Source: TK10-74A sp965263065 | Lineage (GTDB): Bacteria; Chloroflexota; Dehalococcoidia; Bin125 | DNA length: 64,000 nt | Assembly: GCA_965263065.1 (NCBI GenBank) | Contig: CBDHGH010000003.1 | Span: 124,001 to 188,000 of the forward strand | Direction of reading: 5' to 3' | In this document: positions 9,248 to 17,235 of the stretch, piece after piece | How the letters are laid out: every line of letters starts with the position of its first letter | How positions within the stretch are numbered: the first letter of the stretch is position 1 | Made by a program: the position numbers and the translations under genes | The notes under the pieces: generated by a model | Seen by the model: only the letters and a program-made list of their open reading frames with translations | Databases searched by the model: none | What the model was told of the DNA's origin: nothing

Positions 9248-9754
9248 GTGCCCCCCGAACCGGCATCAGGGGCCAGCTCGACGGTGGGGGCCGGCGCCGT
9301 CGTCGTGCGCGAGGGGCGCATCCTGCTCGTCCGGCACGCCTACGGCTGGGCGCTGGGACGCTGGCTGATCCCCAACGGCGCGCTGCACGCCGGCGAGACG
9401 CTGGCCGAGGCGGCGCTACGGGAATTGCAGGAAGAGACGGGGCTCAGCGGGCGGGCGGGCGCGATGGTGGCGGTGCGCAGCCTGGCCAGCGCACTCGGCT
9501 CCGACACCTTCGTCGCCATCGCCGTCGAGGCGCCCGACGGCGCGCCGCGCCCCGACGGGGCGGAGGTCAGCGCCGCGCGCTTCTTCGATCGCGCGGGCAT
9601 CGCCGAGCTGGCGGCCGGGGGCCTGATCGTGCGGCTGCATCGGCTGATCGCGGAGCGGGCGCTGCCGGGGCCGTCGCCAGATCCCTACCTGGAGTTGCCG
9701 GCCCGCGACCGTGACGGCAACCCCGCCCGTGCCCTGCTCTACCTTCCGGGCTGA
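9248..9754 (+). CDS. Nudix hydrolase
   Basis: A 168-residue protein. The Nudix box is complete: GALHAGETLAEAALRELQEETGL matches Gx5Ex7REUxEExGU. Nudix enzymes cleave nucleoside diphosphates linked to another moiety; ADP-ribose is a plausible substrate given the adjacent macro-domain gene (inference). It starts at GTG 9248, 4 bp after the macro-domain stop. Confidence 0.9.
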   Translation: MPPEPASGASSTVGAGAVVVREGRILLVRHAYGWALGRWLIPNGALHAGETLAEAALRELQEETGLSGRAGAMVAVRSLASALGSDTFVAIAVEAPDGAPRPDGAEVSAARFFDRAGIAELAAGGLIVRLHRLIAERALPGPSPDPYLELPARDRDGNPARALLYLPG

Positions 9755-9796
9755 GGGCGGCGCCTGACTGCGCCCCGCGACGGGTACACTGCCCCG

Positions 9797-10360
9797 ATGC
9801 CCCATTACACGGCCGCAGGCGACGACGGCACGACCACCCTCTACGGGCCCGGTCGCGTGCCCAAGCACCACCAGCAGACCGAGACCTTCGGCGCCGTCGA
9901 CGAGGCGACGAGCGCGCTGGGCCTGGCGCGGGCGCTGTCGCAAGCCCCTCGCACCGACGCCGTCGCGCGGGCGATGCAGGAGCGGCTGTACCTGATCATG
10001 GCCGAGCTCGCCGTCGTCGCGGGGGAGCCGATCCCGGAGGCCTTCGTCACGACCGCCGGACACGTCTCGGCGCTGGAGGAGATCGCGGCGGAGCTGGAGG
10101 CGGAGGCGCCCGCCCCGACGCAGTTCGTGCTGCCCGGCGCGACGGCGGCCGCGGGCGCGCTCGACCTGACGCGCAGCATCATCCGACGCGCCGAGCGGGA
10201 GGCGTCGCGGCTGCGCGACGGCGGCCACCCGCTGAACCCCGAGGTCCTGCGCTACCTCAATCGCGCCTCCTCCGTGCTCTACGACCTCGCCCGCTACGAG
10301 GAGCACCACGCCGGCCGACCGGCGCCCCGCGCCACGCGCCACGGTGTGCAGGACCCCTGA
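9797..10360 (+). CDS. PduO-type ATP:cob(I)alamin adenosyltransferase
   Basis: 187 residues. The family signatures are TLYGPGRVPKHHQQTETFGAVDEATSALG near the N-terminus (ATP site), FVLPGATAAAGALDLTRSIIRRAERE, and NRASSVLYDLARYEE at the end. The enzyme makes adenosylcobalamin from cob(I)alamin. The N-terminal motif has GPGR where many members have GGGR, a mild variant. Confidence 0.92.
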   Translation: MPHYTAAGDDGTTTLYGPGRVPKHHQQTETFGAVDEATSALGLARALSQAPRTDAVARAMQERLYLIMAELAVVAGEPIPEAFVTTAGHVSALEEIAAELEAEAPAPTQFVLPGATAAAGALDLTRSIIRRAEREASRLRDGGHPLNPEVLRYLNRASSVLYDLARYEEHHAGRPAPRATRHGVQDP

Positions 10361-10362
10361 GC

Positions 10363-11610
10363 ATGCCTCCCCCGCTGCTGCTCGCGACGCCCGCGCAGGA
10401 CATCGCCCTCGTCGATCTGACGGAGACGCCAGCGCTGCGCGTGGTCCGCGAGGCGGGGGTAAGAGACGGCTACGCCTGGCCGACCTGGTCGCCGGACGGC
10501 GCGCACGTCCTGGCCAGCCAAGGCTGGCGCGCGGACGACGGGGATCCGCGCCTGGGTCTGGTCTCGCTGGACCTGCGCGACGCCGACGCCGCCGCCGAGG
10601 CCGAGCGGCCGTTCAGCAATCCCGAGGGCCATCGCGAACCGATCGCGCCGGGCGTGATGCACTACGCCTACTGGGGCCCCGACGGCCGCCGCGCGATCGT
10701 CGTCGCGCGCAGCAAGGGCGGGCTGACCCTCACCCTGCTGACGCGCGCGCCGGCGGCGCCCGCGGACGCGGGCGGCGCCTGGACCGCGCGCACGCTGATC
10801 GACGGCGCGCCGATGTTCAGCGCCTGGTCGCCGGACGGACGCACGCTGGCCGTCCACGCGGGATCGCAACTCGTGCTGTTCGATACCGACAGCGACGCCC
10901 CGGCGCGCCGCGTGCTGGCCGACCAGCCCCGGTTCCGGGCCCCGGCCTGGAGCCCCGACGGGAGCGCGCTGTACTACGCCGCCCCGGGCAGCGCGGGCCG
11001 GGATCTGCTCTGGCGATCGCATCCCGACTCCGGGGCGCGCGACGTCGTGACGCAGGTCGACGGCCTCACGGCGCTGCTGGCGTCGCCGGCCAGCGACGAC
11101 CTGGCGCTGCTCACGCTCGACCAGGGCGGGCTGGGCGGTCATGACCTGCGCCTCATCGACGCCGCCGATCCGCGGACGCGGTGGGTGGAGCGCGGACACG
11201 TCTTCGGCGCGTTCTGGTCGCCCGACGGGACGCGCCTGTTCTACGCCACCCGGGCCGGCATCGACCTCGATTTCACGCTCATGCGCTACGACGTCGCCGC
11301 GGGCCGCCATCAGGCGTTGACGCGGTTCCGCGTCAGCCCCGGCTACTCGACCTACTGCGCGTTCTTCGACCAGTACGCGCTGTCGCACGCGCTGATCACG
11401 CCCGACGGGCGCTGGCTCAGCATCGGGGGGAACGTGCCCGGGAACGGGGGCGGCACACGGCCCTTCGCGCTCGATCAGGGCTGCTACGTCGTGCCGGCCG
11501 ACGCCTCGGCGCCGCCGCGCCGCGTGGCCGACGGGGAGATCGGCTTCTTCGCCCCGACTGCGCCCGCGCCGCTCCGGCCAGACGACAGGGCGCCCGGCGA
11601 CAAGGCGTAG
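10363..11610 (+). CDS. TolB-like beta-propeller (PD40/WD40-like) protein
   Basis: 415 residues built from repeated WSPDG blades: PTWSPDGAHVLA, YWGPDGRRAIVV, SAWSPDGRTLAV, PAWSPDGSALYY and AFWSPDGTRLFY, plus ITPDGRWLSIGG near the end. It has no signal peptide or lipobox, so it is probably cytosolic and of unknown role. Such repeats also occur in oligogalacturonate lyase and TolB; no catalytic motif was recognised. It begins 2 bp after the adenosyltransferase stop. Confidence 0.75.
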   Translation: MPPPLLLATPAQDIALVDLTETPALRVVREAGVRDGYAWPTWSPDGAHVLASQGWRADDGDPRLGLVSLDLRDADAAAEAERPFSNPEGHREPIAPGVMHYAYWGPDGRRAIVVARSKGGLTLTLLTRAPAAPADAGGAWTARTLIDGAPMFSAWSPDGRTLAVHAGSQLVLFDTDSDAPARRVLADQPRFRAPAWSPDGSALYYAAPGSAGRDLLWRSHPDSGARDVVTQVDGLTALLASPASDDLALLTLDQGGLGGHDLRLIDAADPRTRWVERGHVFGAFWSPDGTRLFYATRAGIDLDFTLMRYDVAAGRHQALTRFRVSPGYSTYCAFFDQYALSHALITPDGRWLSIGGNVPGNGGGTRPFALDQGCYVVPADASAPPRRVADGEIGFFAPTAPAPLRPDDRAPGDKA

Positions 11611-11666
11611 GATGAAGCTGCCGCGTCGCGCATGATCCGCGACGGCGCGGGCCGAGGGGGTCCACC

Positions 11667-12125
11667 GTGTCGTGCGAAGCCTCCATCGCAGCGCTCGTGC
11701 GGGGCGCCGGGCTGCGTCACACGCAGCAGCGCGAGGCGATCGTGGTCGCGCTGCGGCACAGCGGCCGGCACCAGGTGGCCCGCGAGATCCTGGGCCTCGT
11801 GCAGGCCGGCCAGCCCGACGTCCACGCCAGCACCGTCTATCGCACGCTGACGCTGCTGCGCGACCGCGGCCTGGTCTCGGAGACCGACCTGGGCACGGGG
11901 GAGCTGTCGTATGCCTGGATCGGCGACGACCAGCCCCATCACCATCTCATCTGCCACCACTGCCGCGGCGTGATCGAGTTGGACCACGAATACCTCGCCC
12001 CGCTGGAGCGGCGCCTGCAGGACGACCTCGACTTCCAGCCCAGCTTGCAGCACTTCGCCATCTTCGGGCTGTGCGGCGAGTGCCGCCGCAAGGGCATCGG
12101 CGCGACGGCCCCCTCGCACGGCTAG
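11667..12125 (+). CDS. Fur-family metalloregulator
   Basis: 152 residues. A winged helix (TQQREAIVVALRHSGRHQVAREIL, ASTVYRTLTLLRDRGLVSE) precedes the metal-binding dimer domain with HHHLICHHCRGVIELD and FGLCGECRRKG (two Cys pairs for structural zinc). Whether it is Fur, Zur or PerR cannot be decided. It starts at GTG 11667. Its 3' region (12024-12088) recurs at 17094-17158 on the far side of the dpp module. Confidence 0.9.
   Translation: MSCEASIAALVRGAGLRHTQQREAIVVALRHSGRHQVAREILGLVQAGQPDVHASTVYRTLTLLRDRGLVSETDLGTGELSYAWIGDDQPHHHLICHHCRGVIELDHEYLAPLERRLQDDLDFQPSLQHFAIFGLCGECRRKGIGATAPSHG
12024..12088. repeat. 65-bp direct repeat within the 3' end of fur
   Basis: Matches 17094-17158 with 3 mismatches and no gaps. 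It encodes DLDFQPSLQHFAIFGLCGECRR. The two copies bracket the ~5-kb dppC-dppB-binding-protein module. Confidence 0.88.
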
Positions 12126-12154
12126 GACGGGCCCGAGGCCGCCCCGCCGCGACG

Positions 12155-13048
12155 CTAGCCGCTGCCGCGCAGGCGCGGGTCGAAGATGTCGCGCAGGGAG
12201 TCGCCGAGGAGGTTGAAGCCGAGCACGGCGAGGGTGATGGCGAGGCCGGGGAAGATGCTGAGGTGCGTGTGGTTCCAGAAGTCGCGGGATTCCACGAGCA
12301 TGCGGCCCCAGGAGGGGTTGGGCGGGGGGACGCCGAGGGCCAGGAAGGAGAGCGCGCCCTCGAACAAGATCGCGGCGCCCAGCAGGGTCGTGACGTAGAT
12401 CAGCAGCGGCGGGCCGATGTTGGGCAGCACGTGCCGCCAGAGGATGCGGAAGGGCGGCACGCCGATCACCCGGGCGGCTTCGACGTAGCTGGCGCTCATA
12501 GTCGCGAGCGTGCTCCCGCGCACGATCCGCACCATGCCCATGGTGAAGATGATCCCCATCCCCAGCGCGATCGATTGCCAGTTGCGTCCCGTCACCTGCG
12601 CCAGCAACAGCAGCAGCACGAGGCCGGGGAAGGCCAGCAGCATGTCGAGCACGCGCTGGGACAGGAGATCGAATAATCCCGCCGCGTAGGCCGAGGTCAT
12701 GCCCCAGAGCAGCGCGATGCCGACCCCGATCGCCATCGCGGTCAGGGCCAGCGAGATCGAGAGCCGGGCGCCCGCGACGACGCGCGCGAAATAATCCCGG
12801 CCGAGCGCGTCGGTGCCGAACAAGTACTCGCCGCCGGGGGCGGCCAGGATGTTCGGGGAGAGTTTGGTCGGATCCCCGCTGATCAGCGGGCCGAAGGCGG
12901 CGAGACCGATCATTAAGAGCACGATCAACAGCCCGAACGCGCCCAGGGGATGCTGCCGCAGCAGCCGCCGGGCGCGCCGGCGCAGCGGCGGCCGCACCAG
13001 GACGCCGTACTCATCGAAGACGGCCGCACCCGGCTCGGCGGCGCTCAC
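12155..13048 (-). CDS. DppC/OppC-type ABC transporter permease
   Basis: 297 residues with about six membrane segments and the coupling-helix EAA loop EAARVIGVPPFRILWRHVLPNIGPP. The opening LFGTDALGRDYFARVVAGAR is typical of DppC. It forms the channel with the DppB-type protein; the GTG start overlaps dppB's stop by 4 bp. No ATPase (dppD/dppF) lies nearby, so these must be elsewhere. It is convergent with fur. Confidence 0.92.
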   Translation of the reverse strand: MSAAEPGAAVFDEYGVLVRPPLRRRARRLLRQHPLGAFGLLIVLLMIGLAAFGPLISGDPTKLSPNILAAPGGEYLFGTDALGRDYFARVVAGARLSISLALTAMAIGVGIALLWGMTSAYAAGLFDLLSQRVLDMLLAFPGLVLLLLLAQVTGRNWQSIALGMGIIFTMGMVRIVRGSTLATMSASYVEAARVIGVPPFRILWRHVLPNIGPPLLIYVTTLLGAAILFEGALSFLALGVPPPNPSWGRMLVESRDFWNHTHLSIFPGLAITLAVLGFNLLGDSLRDIFDPRLRGSG

Positions 13049-14007
13049 TGGAACCGGATCCGGGGATCGAAGACGGCGTAGCTGAGGTCCACGGCCAGGT
13101 TGATGAGGACGAAGGCCGTGCCGAAGAACAGCATCCAGAGCTGCACGACCGGCAGGTCGTTCGCGAAGATGGAGTCGACGAGCAGGCGGCCCATGCCCGG
13201 CAGCCCGAAGATCTGCTCGACGATCACCGACCCCGCGACGCCGTCGGCGAAGACGAGCCCGATCAGGGTGATCAGGGGGATCATGGCGTTGCGCAGCGCG
13301 TGGCGCAGGACCACGACGCGGCCGGAGACGCCCTTGGCCCGGGCGGTGCGCACGTAATCCTGGCGCAGCACTTCCAGCATCTCCGAGCGCGCCAGCCGTC
13401 CCAGCACGGCCGCGCCCGACAGCGCCGCGACCGCCGCGGGCACGATCATCTGGAGCAGGTTGGTGCCCGGGTCATCCCAGAGTTGCGCATAGGGGGCGGG
13501 CAGCGCGTAGTGCCAGAGCACGAGCGGGATCAGGACGACCAGCGTGGCCAGCCAGAAATTGGGGATGGCGAGGAAGAGCACCGTGATGAAGCGGATGCCG
13601 TAGTCGTCGGGCCGGTTGCGGCGCACGGCCGACCAGACCCCCGTTCCAATCCCGATCGGGATGTACAGCAACAGCGTCAGGAAGAGCAGTTCGGCCGTGA
13701 CGGGCATGCGGCGGGCGAAGGTCTCGCTAATGGACTCCCGCGTCAGCCAGGAGTCGCCGAAATCGCCGGTGAAGACCTGGCCGACCCAGTTCACGTATTG
13801 CACGTGGACCGGCTTGTCGAGCCCGAAATGCGCCTCCAGCGCGGCGCGCTGCTCCGGGCTGCCGCCCGCCGAGGCGCCCATGGTGTTGCTCAGGCGCGCG
13901 TCGACCACCGATCCCGGCACGAGCCGGACCAGGCCGAAGGCGAAGATCGACAGCAGGATCACCGTGACCGGCAGCAGCAGCAGCCGTCGAATGACGTACG
14001 TGCGCAT
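13045..14007 (-). CDS. DppB/OppB-type ABC transporter permease
   Basis: 320 residues. It begins MRTYVIRRLLLLPVTVILL, the usual first membrane helix of DppB. It has LVPGSVVDARL after it, the EAA loop VRTARAKGVSGRVVVLRHALRNA and a C-terminal DLSYAVFDPRIRF. ATG 14007 has a strong gaggag ribosome site. It is separated from the upstream binding-protein gene by 413 bp of repeats. Confidence 0.93.
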   Translation of the reverse strand: MRTYVIRRLLLLPVTVILLSIFAFGLVRLVPGSVVDARLSNTMGASAGGSPEQRAALEAHFGLDKPVHVQYVNWVGQVFTGDFGDSWLTRESISETFARRMPVTAELLFLTLLLYIPIGIGTGVWSAVRRNRPDDYGIRFITVLFLAIPNFWLATLVVLIPLVLWHYALPAPYAQLWDDPGTNLLQMIVPAAVAALSGAAVLGRLARSEMLEVLRQDYVRTARAKGVSGRVVVLRHALRNAMIPLITLIGLVFADGVAGSVIVEQIFGLPGMGRLLVDSIFANDLPVVQLWMLFFGTAFVLINLAVDLSYAVFDPRIRFQ

Positions 14008-14080
14008 CGGCGTTGGCTCCTCGCGGCCGGGCGGCCAGCGCCCACGGGCCACATGCTAGCACCGCCGCGCCGCGGTCGCG

Positions 14081-14388
14081 GTCGTAGGGGAGCCCCTTGT
14101 GGTCGCCCTGCCGGGCGGAGTCCGGGCGCCCACGAGGGGCGCCCCGACGACGCCGCGGCCACGTTCCCCCTCTCCATCGTCCAGATGGAGAGGGGGACAG
14201 GGGGTGAGGTCGGATCGACAGCCCCGCCCCGCCGCGGTCGCGGTAGTCGGGGCGACCCTTGTGGTCGCCCTTGTGGTCGCCCTGCCGGGCGGAGTCCGGG
14301 CGCCCACGAGGGGCGCCCCTACCCGCCCGCCTTCCCCTTCCGGTCCCCCCTCTCCATTGCTCCGCAATGGAGAGGGGGTTAGGGGGTG
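14081..14388. repeat. Two tandem composite GC-rich palindromic repeats (A+B type)
   Basis: This fills the 413-bp gap between dppB and binding protein 1. Element A (14081-14149 and 14243-14322) contains the arms GGGGCGACCC...GGTCGCCC and GGGCGCCCACGAGGGGCGCCCC. Element B (14168-14210 and 14343-14388) is a hairpin CCCCCTCTCCAT-loop-ATGGAGAGGGGG followed by GGGGTGAGGT. No gene was seen here. The hairpins could act as terminators or mRNA stabilisers between the two genes. The same elements recur at 25461-25602 and, as B alone, at four other sites. Confidence 0.85.
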
Positions 14389-14420
14389 AGGTTCCCACGC
14401 AGGGGGTGAGGTCCGCCCCG

Positions 14421-16805
14421 CTAGACGCCGTAGATGCCGGGCTTGCCCTCGAACCACGACCGGTACCACCGATAGGTGGAGGCGGTTTGCATGTTGGTTG
14501 GGCCGTAGCCCTTGAGCCAGGGACGGTGTCCGGCGACCGGCCGGCCCCAAGAATGGTAGATCTGGGGATTGTGCTCTTCGAGCAGCTTGGTCTGGATCTC
14601 GTCGTAGATCGGCAGACGGTTCTCGAGACCGAGGGTGGTGCGTCCCTGCTCCAGCAGCGCGTCGATCTCGGGGTCCGAGAACTCGCCGAAGTTGCGCCCG
14701 CCGTCGCGGTGGTGGGTGCCGTGGAGGACGTCGGGGTCGAACGCGCCCCCGAGGCCCTGGACGGCCAGGCTGAAATCCCCCGCCGCCCGCCTGGGGTTGT
14801 GCTCCACGTCGGGAATCTCCTGGAGTTCGACCTCGAAGCCGATTTCGGCAAAGTTCTGGTGGAGCACCTCAGCGGTTAGGGTTTCAAGGTGGCTGCAGGT
14901 CATCGGCGGCACGCTCCCGGGGTCGTAGCCGCTGGCGTCGAGCAGCCGCCGGCCCTCGGCCAGGTCCTCCTCGCGCAGGGCGCCGGAGCGGTAGCCGGGC
15001 CGTTGGCGGAGCTCGTCGACGCTCCACGCGTATGGCCCGGCCGCGTGGCAGATCGGCCCGCCGATCTGCAGCAAGCCTCCTCTCGCCGCGAAGTTCTGTT
15101 CACGGTCGGCCGCGAGGTGCAGCGCGAGGCGCACGCGCGGGTCGGTGTAGGGCTCGACCTGGGTGTGGAAGAATGTCGAGACCGACCAGATCGCGTTCAT
15201 GGGCACTTCGATGAGGTTTTCCTCGCCGACCTGGGCCCGCAGGGCCTCGTTCTCTGCCGGATAGCCCAACCACGGCAAAAAGGTGAAGTCGGCCTCGCCG
15301 GCGACGTACTGCGCGGCCCGATACGCCCCGTCGGCATTCCAGTTCGCCCGCAGCCCGTCGATGTAGGGGAGCGGGTCGCGGAAGTAGTTGGGGTTGCGTT
15401 CCAGCACGGTGAGGACGTCGGGCTCACGGGAGACGTACTGCATACCGCCGGTGCCGATGGCAGCCTCGTTGTCGCTGGCGACGCCGTCGTCGCCGAAGGC
15501 CTCGACCGCGTCGCGCGAGATCATCACCATCTGGTTCTCGCCGACGGCGGTGATCAGCGGCGCGAACACCTCTTTCGTCCTAAGGCGCAGGGTGAGCTCG
15601 TCGGGGACCTCGAACTGGTCGACGATGGCGAAGCGGTCTCGCCAGATGAACTCGGGGTTGTCCTGGCCGAAGCGCTGGAGTCCGAAGGCGGCGTCCTCGG
15701 CGACGAACTGCCGCCCGTTCAGCGGCGCCTTGTCCTGCCAGTGCACGTTCGGCTTGATGTTGTAGACGAACGTGAGCTCGTCGACGACCTCGGGCAGTTC
15801 CGCCATCGCGGCGGTGAGCACCCCGCCGTTATCGAGGTAGTTGATGTGGTCGTAGATCGGGAGCCAGGCGCTTTCGAGGCCGCCGTGGTCGGCGATGGCC
15901 GGGTCGAGGATGCCGCCGTCGAAACTGAAGACGGAGAGGATGCCTCCATGCTGCGGGCCGGTGGCCGGAGCCTCCTCTTCTTCCGCCGCCATGGCGGCGC
16001 TCTCGGCGGCCTCCTGGGCCGCGTCGGCGGCCTCTTGGGCCGCGGCGACGGCGGCGGCAGCGGTCTCGGCCGCGGCCTCGGCGGTCTCCTGGGCCGTGGC
16101 GGCGGCCTGCCCGGCGGCGGCGGCGGCCTGCCCGGCGGCGGCGGACGCCTCCCCGGCGGCCGCCGCGGCGGCGGCAGCGGCCTCGGCGGCGTTGTCGATG
16201 GCGGCCTGGGCGGCCTCGGCGGTGGCGGTGCCGGCTTCGACGGCCGCGGCGACATCGCGGGCGGCCTGGGCGGCGGCCTCGGCCGCCTCGGCGGCGGCGT
16301 CCGCGACGGCCGCGGCAGCGGCGTCGCCGGCAGCGCCAGCGGCGTCGGCGGCCTGGGCGGCCGCTGCGGCGGCGGCTTCCGCGGCGGCGGCCGCGTTGCC
16401 GGCGTCCTCCGACTCGGCCGCTTCGGCGGCCAGGGCGGCGGCGGCATCGGCGGCGCTGGCCGCCTGCGAGGCGGCGGCGGAGGCCTCGCCCGCGGCGTCT
16501 GCCGCGTCGGCCGCAGCGGCGGAGGCCTCGCCTGCGGCGTCTGCCGCCTCGGCCGCGACGGCGGCGGCGGCGGCGGATTCGGCGGCGCGCGCATCCCCGG
16601 CGGCGACCGCCGCGGCGGCGGCCTCTTCCGCGGCCGCGGCGGCCCGTTCGGCCGCCACGGCGCCGGCGTCGGGCCCGTCGTCGTCGCCGCAGCCGACCAG
16701 GGCCAGCCCGGCGGCCCCAACGCCCGCTTTGGCGCTGGCTCCCAACATGGTGCGGCGTGAGATCTTCCGCTGTCGCAGGGTCGTCCAATAGTTCCGGCGG
16801 CTCAT
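14421..16805 (-). CDS. Family 5 substrate-binding lipoprotein 1, alanine-rich stalk
   Basis: 794 residues. A twin-arginine-type leader (RQRKISRRTMLGASAKAG) runs into the lipobox LVGC (C39). Residues ~46-277 are almost pure Ala with Asp/Glu/Gln every 3-7 positions, expected to form one long helix. A complete SBP_bac_5 domain follows (GGILDPAIADHGG; NIKPNVHWQDKAPLNGRQF; DEIQTKLLEEHNPQIYHSWGR). It should bind peptides or similar ligands for the permeases downstream (dppB, dppC). ATG 16805 follows gggaac. The leader and promoter are shared with paralogues at 25605 and 33602. The stalk here is ~30 residues longer than in those two. Confidence 0.92.
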   Translation of the reverse strand: MSRRNYWTTLRQRKISRRTMLGASAKAGVGAAGLALVGCGDDDGPDAGAVAAERAAAAAEEAAAAAVAAGDARAAESAAAAAVAAEAADAAGEASAAAADAADAAGEASAAASQAASAADAAAALAAEAAESEDAGNAAAAAEAAAAAAAQAADAAGAAGDAAAAAVADAAAEAAEAAAQAARDVAAAVEAGTATAEAAQAAIDNAAEAAAAAAAAAGEASAAAGQAAAAAGQAAATAQETAEAAAETAAAAVAAAQEAADAAQEAAESAAMAAEEEEAPATGPQHGGILSVFSFDGGILDPAIADHGGLESAWLPIYDHINYLDNGGVLTAAMAELPEVVDELTFVYNIKPNVHWQDKAPLNGRQFVAEDAAFGLQRFGQDNPEFIWRDRFAIVDQFEVPDELTLRLRTKEVFAPLITAVGENQMVMISRDAVEAFGDDGVASDNEAAIGTGGMQYVSREPDVLTVLERNPNYFRDPLPYIDGLRANWNADGAYRAAQYVAGEADFTFLPWLGYPAENEALRAQVGEENLIEVPMNAIWSVSTFFHTQVEPYTDPRVRLALHLAADREQNFAARGGLLQIGGPICHAAGPYAWSVDELRQRPGYRSGALREEDLAEGRRLLDASGYDPGSVPPMTCSHLETLTAEVLHQNFAEIGFEVELQEIPDVEHNPRRAAGDFSLAVQGLGGAFDPDVLHGTHHRDGGRNFGEFSDPEIDALLEQGRTTLGLENRLPIYDEIQTKLLEEHNPQIYHSWGRPVAGHRPWLKGYGPTNMQTASTYRWYRSWFEGKPGIYGV

Positions 16806-16853
16806 CACATGTTCCCTTCCGGTCCCCGGCTGTCCCGTTGTGGGATCGCTCGG

Positions 16854-16884
16854 TGCGTGAGCACGCACAGTCTCGCACATTATA
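16854..16884 (-). promoter_or_regulatory. Promoter and inverted repeat of binding-protein gene 1
   Basis: On the minus strand a perfect TATAAT (16879-16884) lies ~75 bp before the start codon. An inverted repeat with 6-bp arms, TGCGTG-AG-CACGCA (16854-16867), sits just downstream of it, where a repressor could block initiation. The whole ~90-bp leader recurs before the other two paralogues, where the -10 box is CATAAT. No clear -35 box. Confidence 0.55.
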
Positions 16885-16940
16885 AGCGTGCACCCCCTCC
16901 CCCGTTATGTCATATAGGAAGGAAATTAATGGATTATCCA

Positions 16941-17000
16941 CCGAATTTTTCGGATTCGGGCGCTGTTGGAACCCCCCCCCTGTGTCACTCGTGGGGTTCC
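16941..17000. other. Two short hairpins in the gap before the epimerase gene
   Basis: CCGAA-TTT-TTCGG (16941-16953) and GGAACCCC/GGGGTTCC with a 17-nt loop (16968-17000), the latter containing a C-tract. They lie upstream of binding protein 1 and could insulate it from neighbours. Apart from these, the promoter and the fur relic, nothing was seen in 16806-17235. Confidence 0.4.
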
Positions 17001-17091
17001 GGCGTGCGATCGCGCGGGGGAACCTCGCCCCGGCGCTGCGGATATGACGGCGCGCGGTCGCGCGCGGGAATCGAGCACGGCAAGATTGTCA

Positions 17092-17168
17092 TGGACCTCG
17101 ACTTCCGGCCCAGCCTGCAGCACTTCGCCATCTTCGGGCTGTGCGGCGACTGCCGCCGGAGCGTGTAG
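17092..17168 (+). pseudogene. Remnant of a fur-gene 3' end
   Basis: It encodes DLDFRPSLQHFAIFGLCGDC and then RRSV-stop, matching the last part of the Fur protein encoded at 11667-12125. The 65-bp core 17094-17158 differs from 12024-12088 at only 3 bases. There is no winged-helix part, so it is not functional. It may be a by-product of insertion of the dpp module beside fur, or the relic of a second fur gene. Confidence 0.8.
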
Positions 17169-17235
17169 GATCGCAAGCGCCCGGGCTCATCCAGCCCGCC
17201 GGGCAGCGGTCCGGGTCCCACGGAAAGGAATGATC

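Noticed and set aside
14889..16760. Long Gly-rich plus-strand frame over binding protein 1 (also at 27021-27677 and 33698-35851)
   Set aside because: It is the complement of the Ala-rich stalk; the opposite strand has leader, lipobox and binding domain.
17092..17168. Short frame as a real 25-residue zinc protein
   Set aside because: It has only one Cys pair, no ribosome site, and is plainly a copy of the Fur C-terminus.
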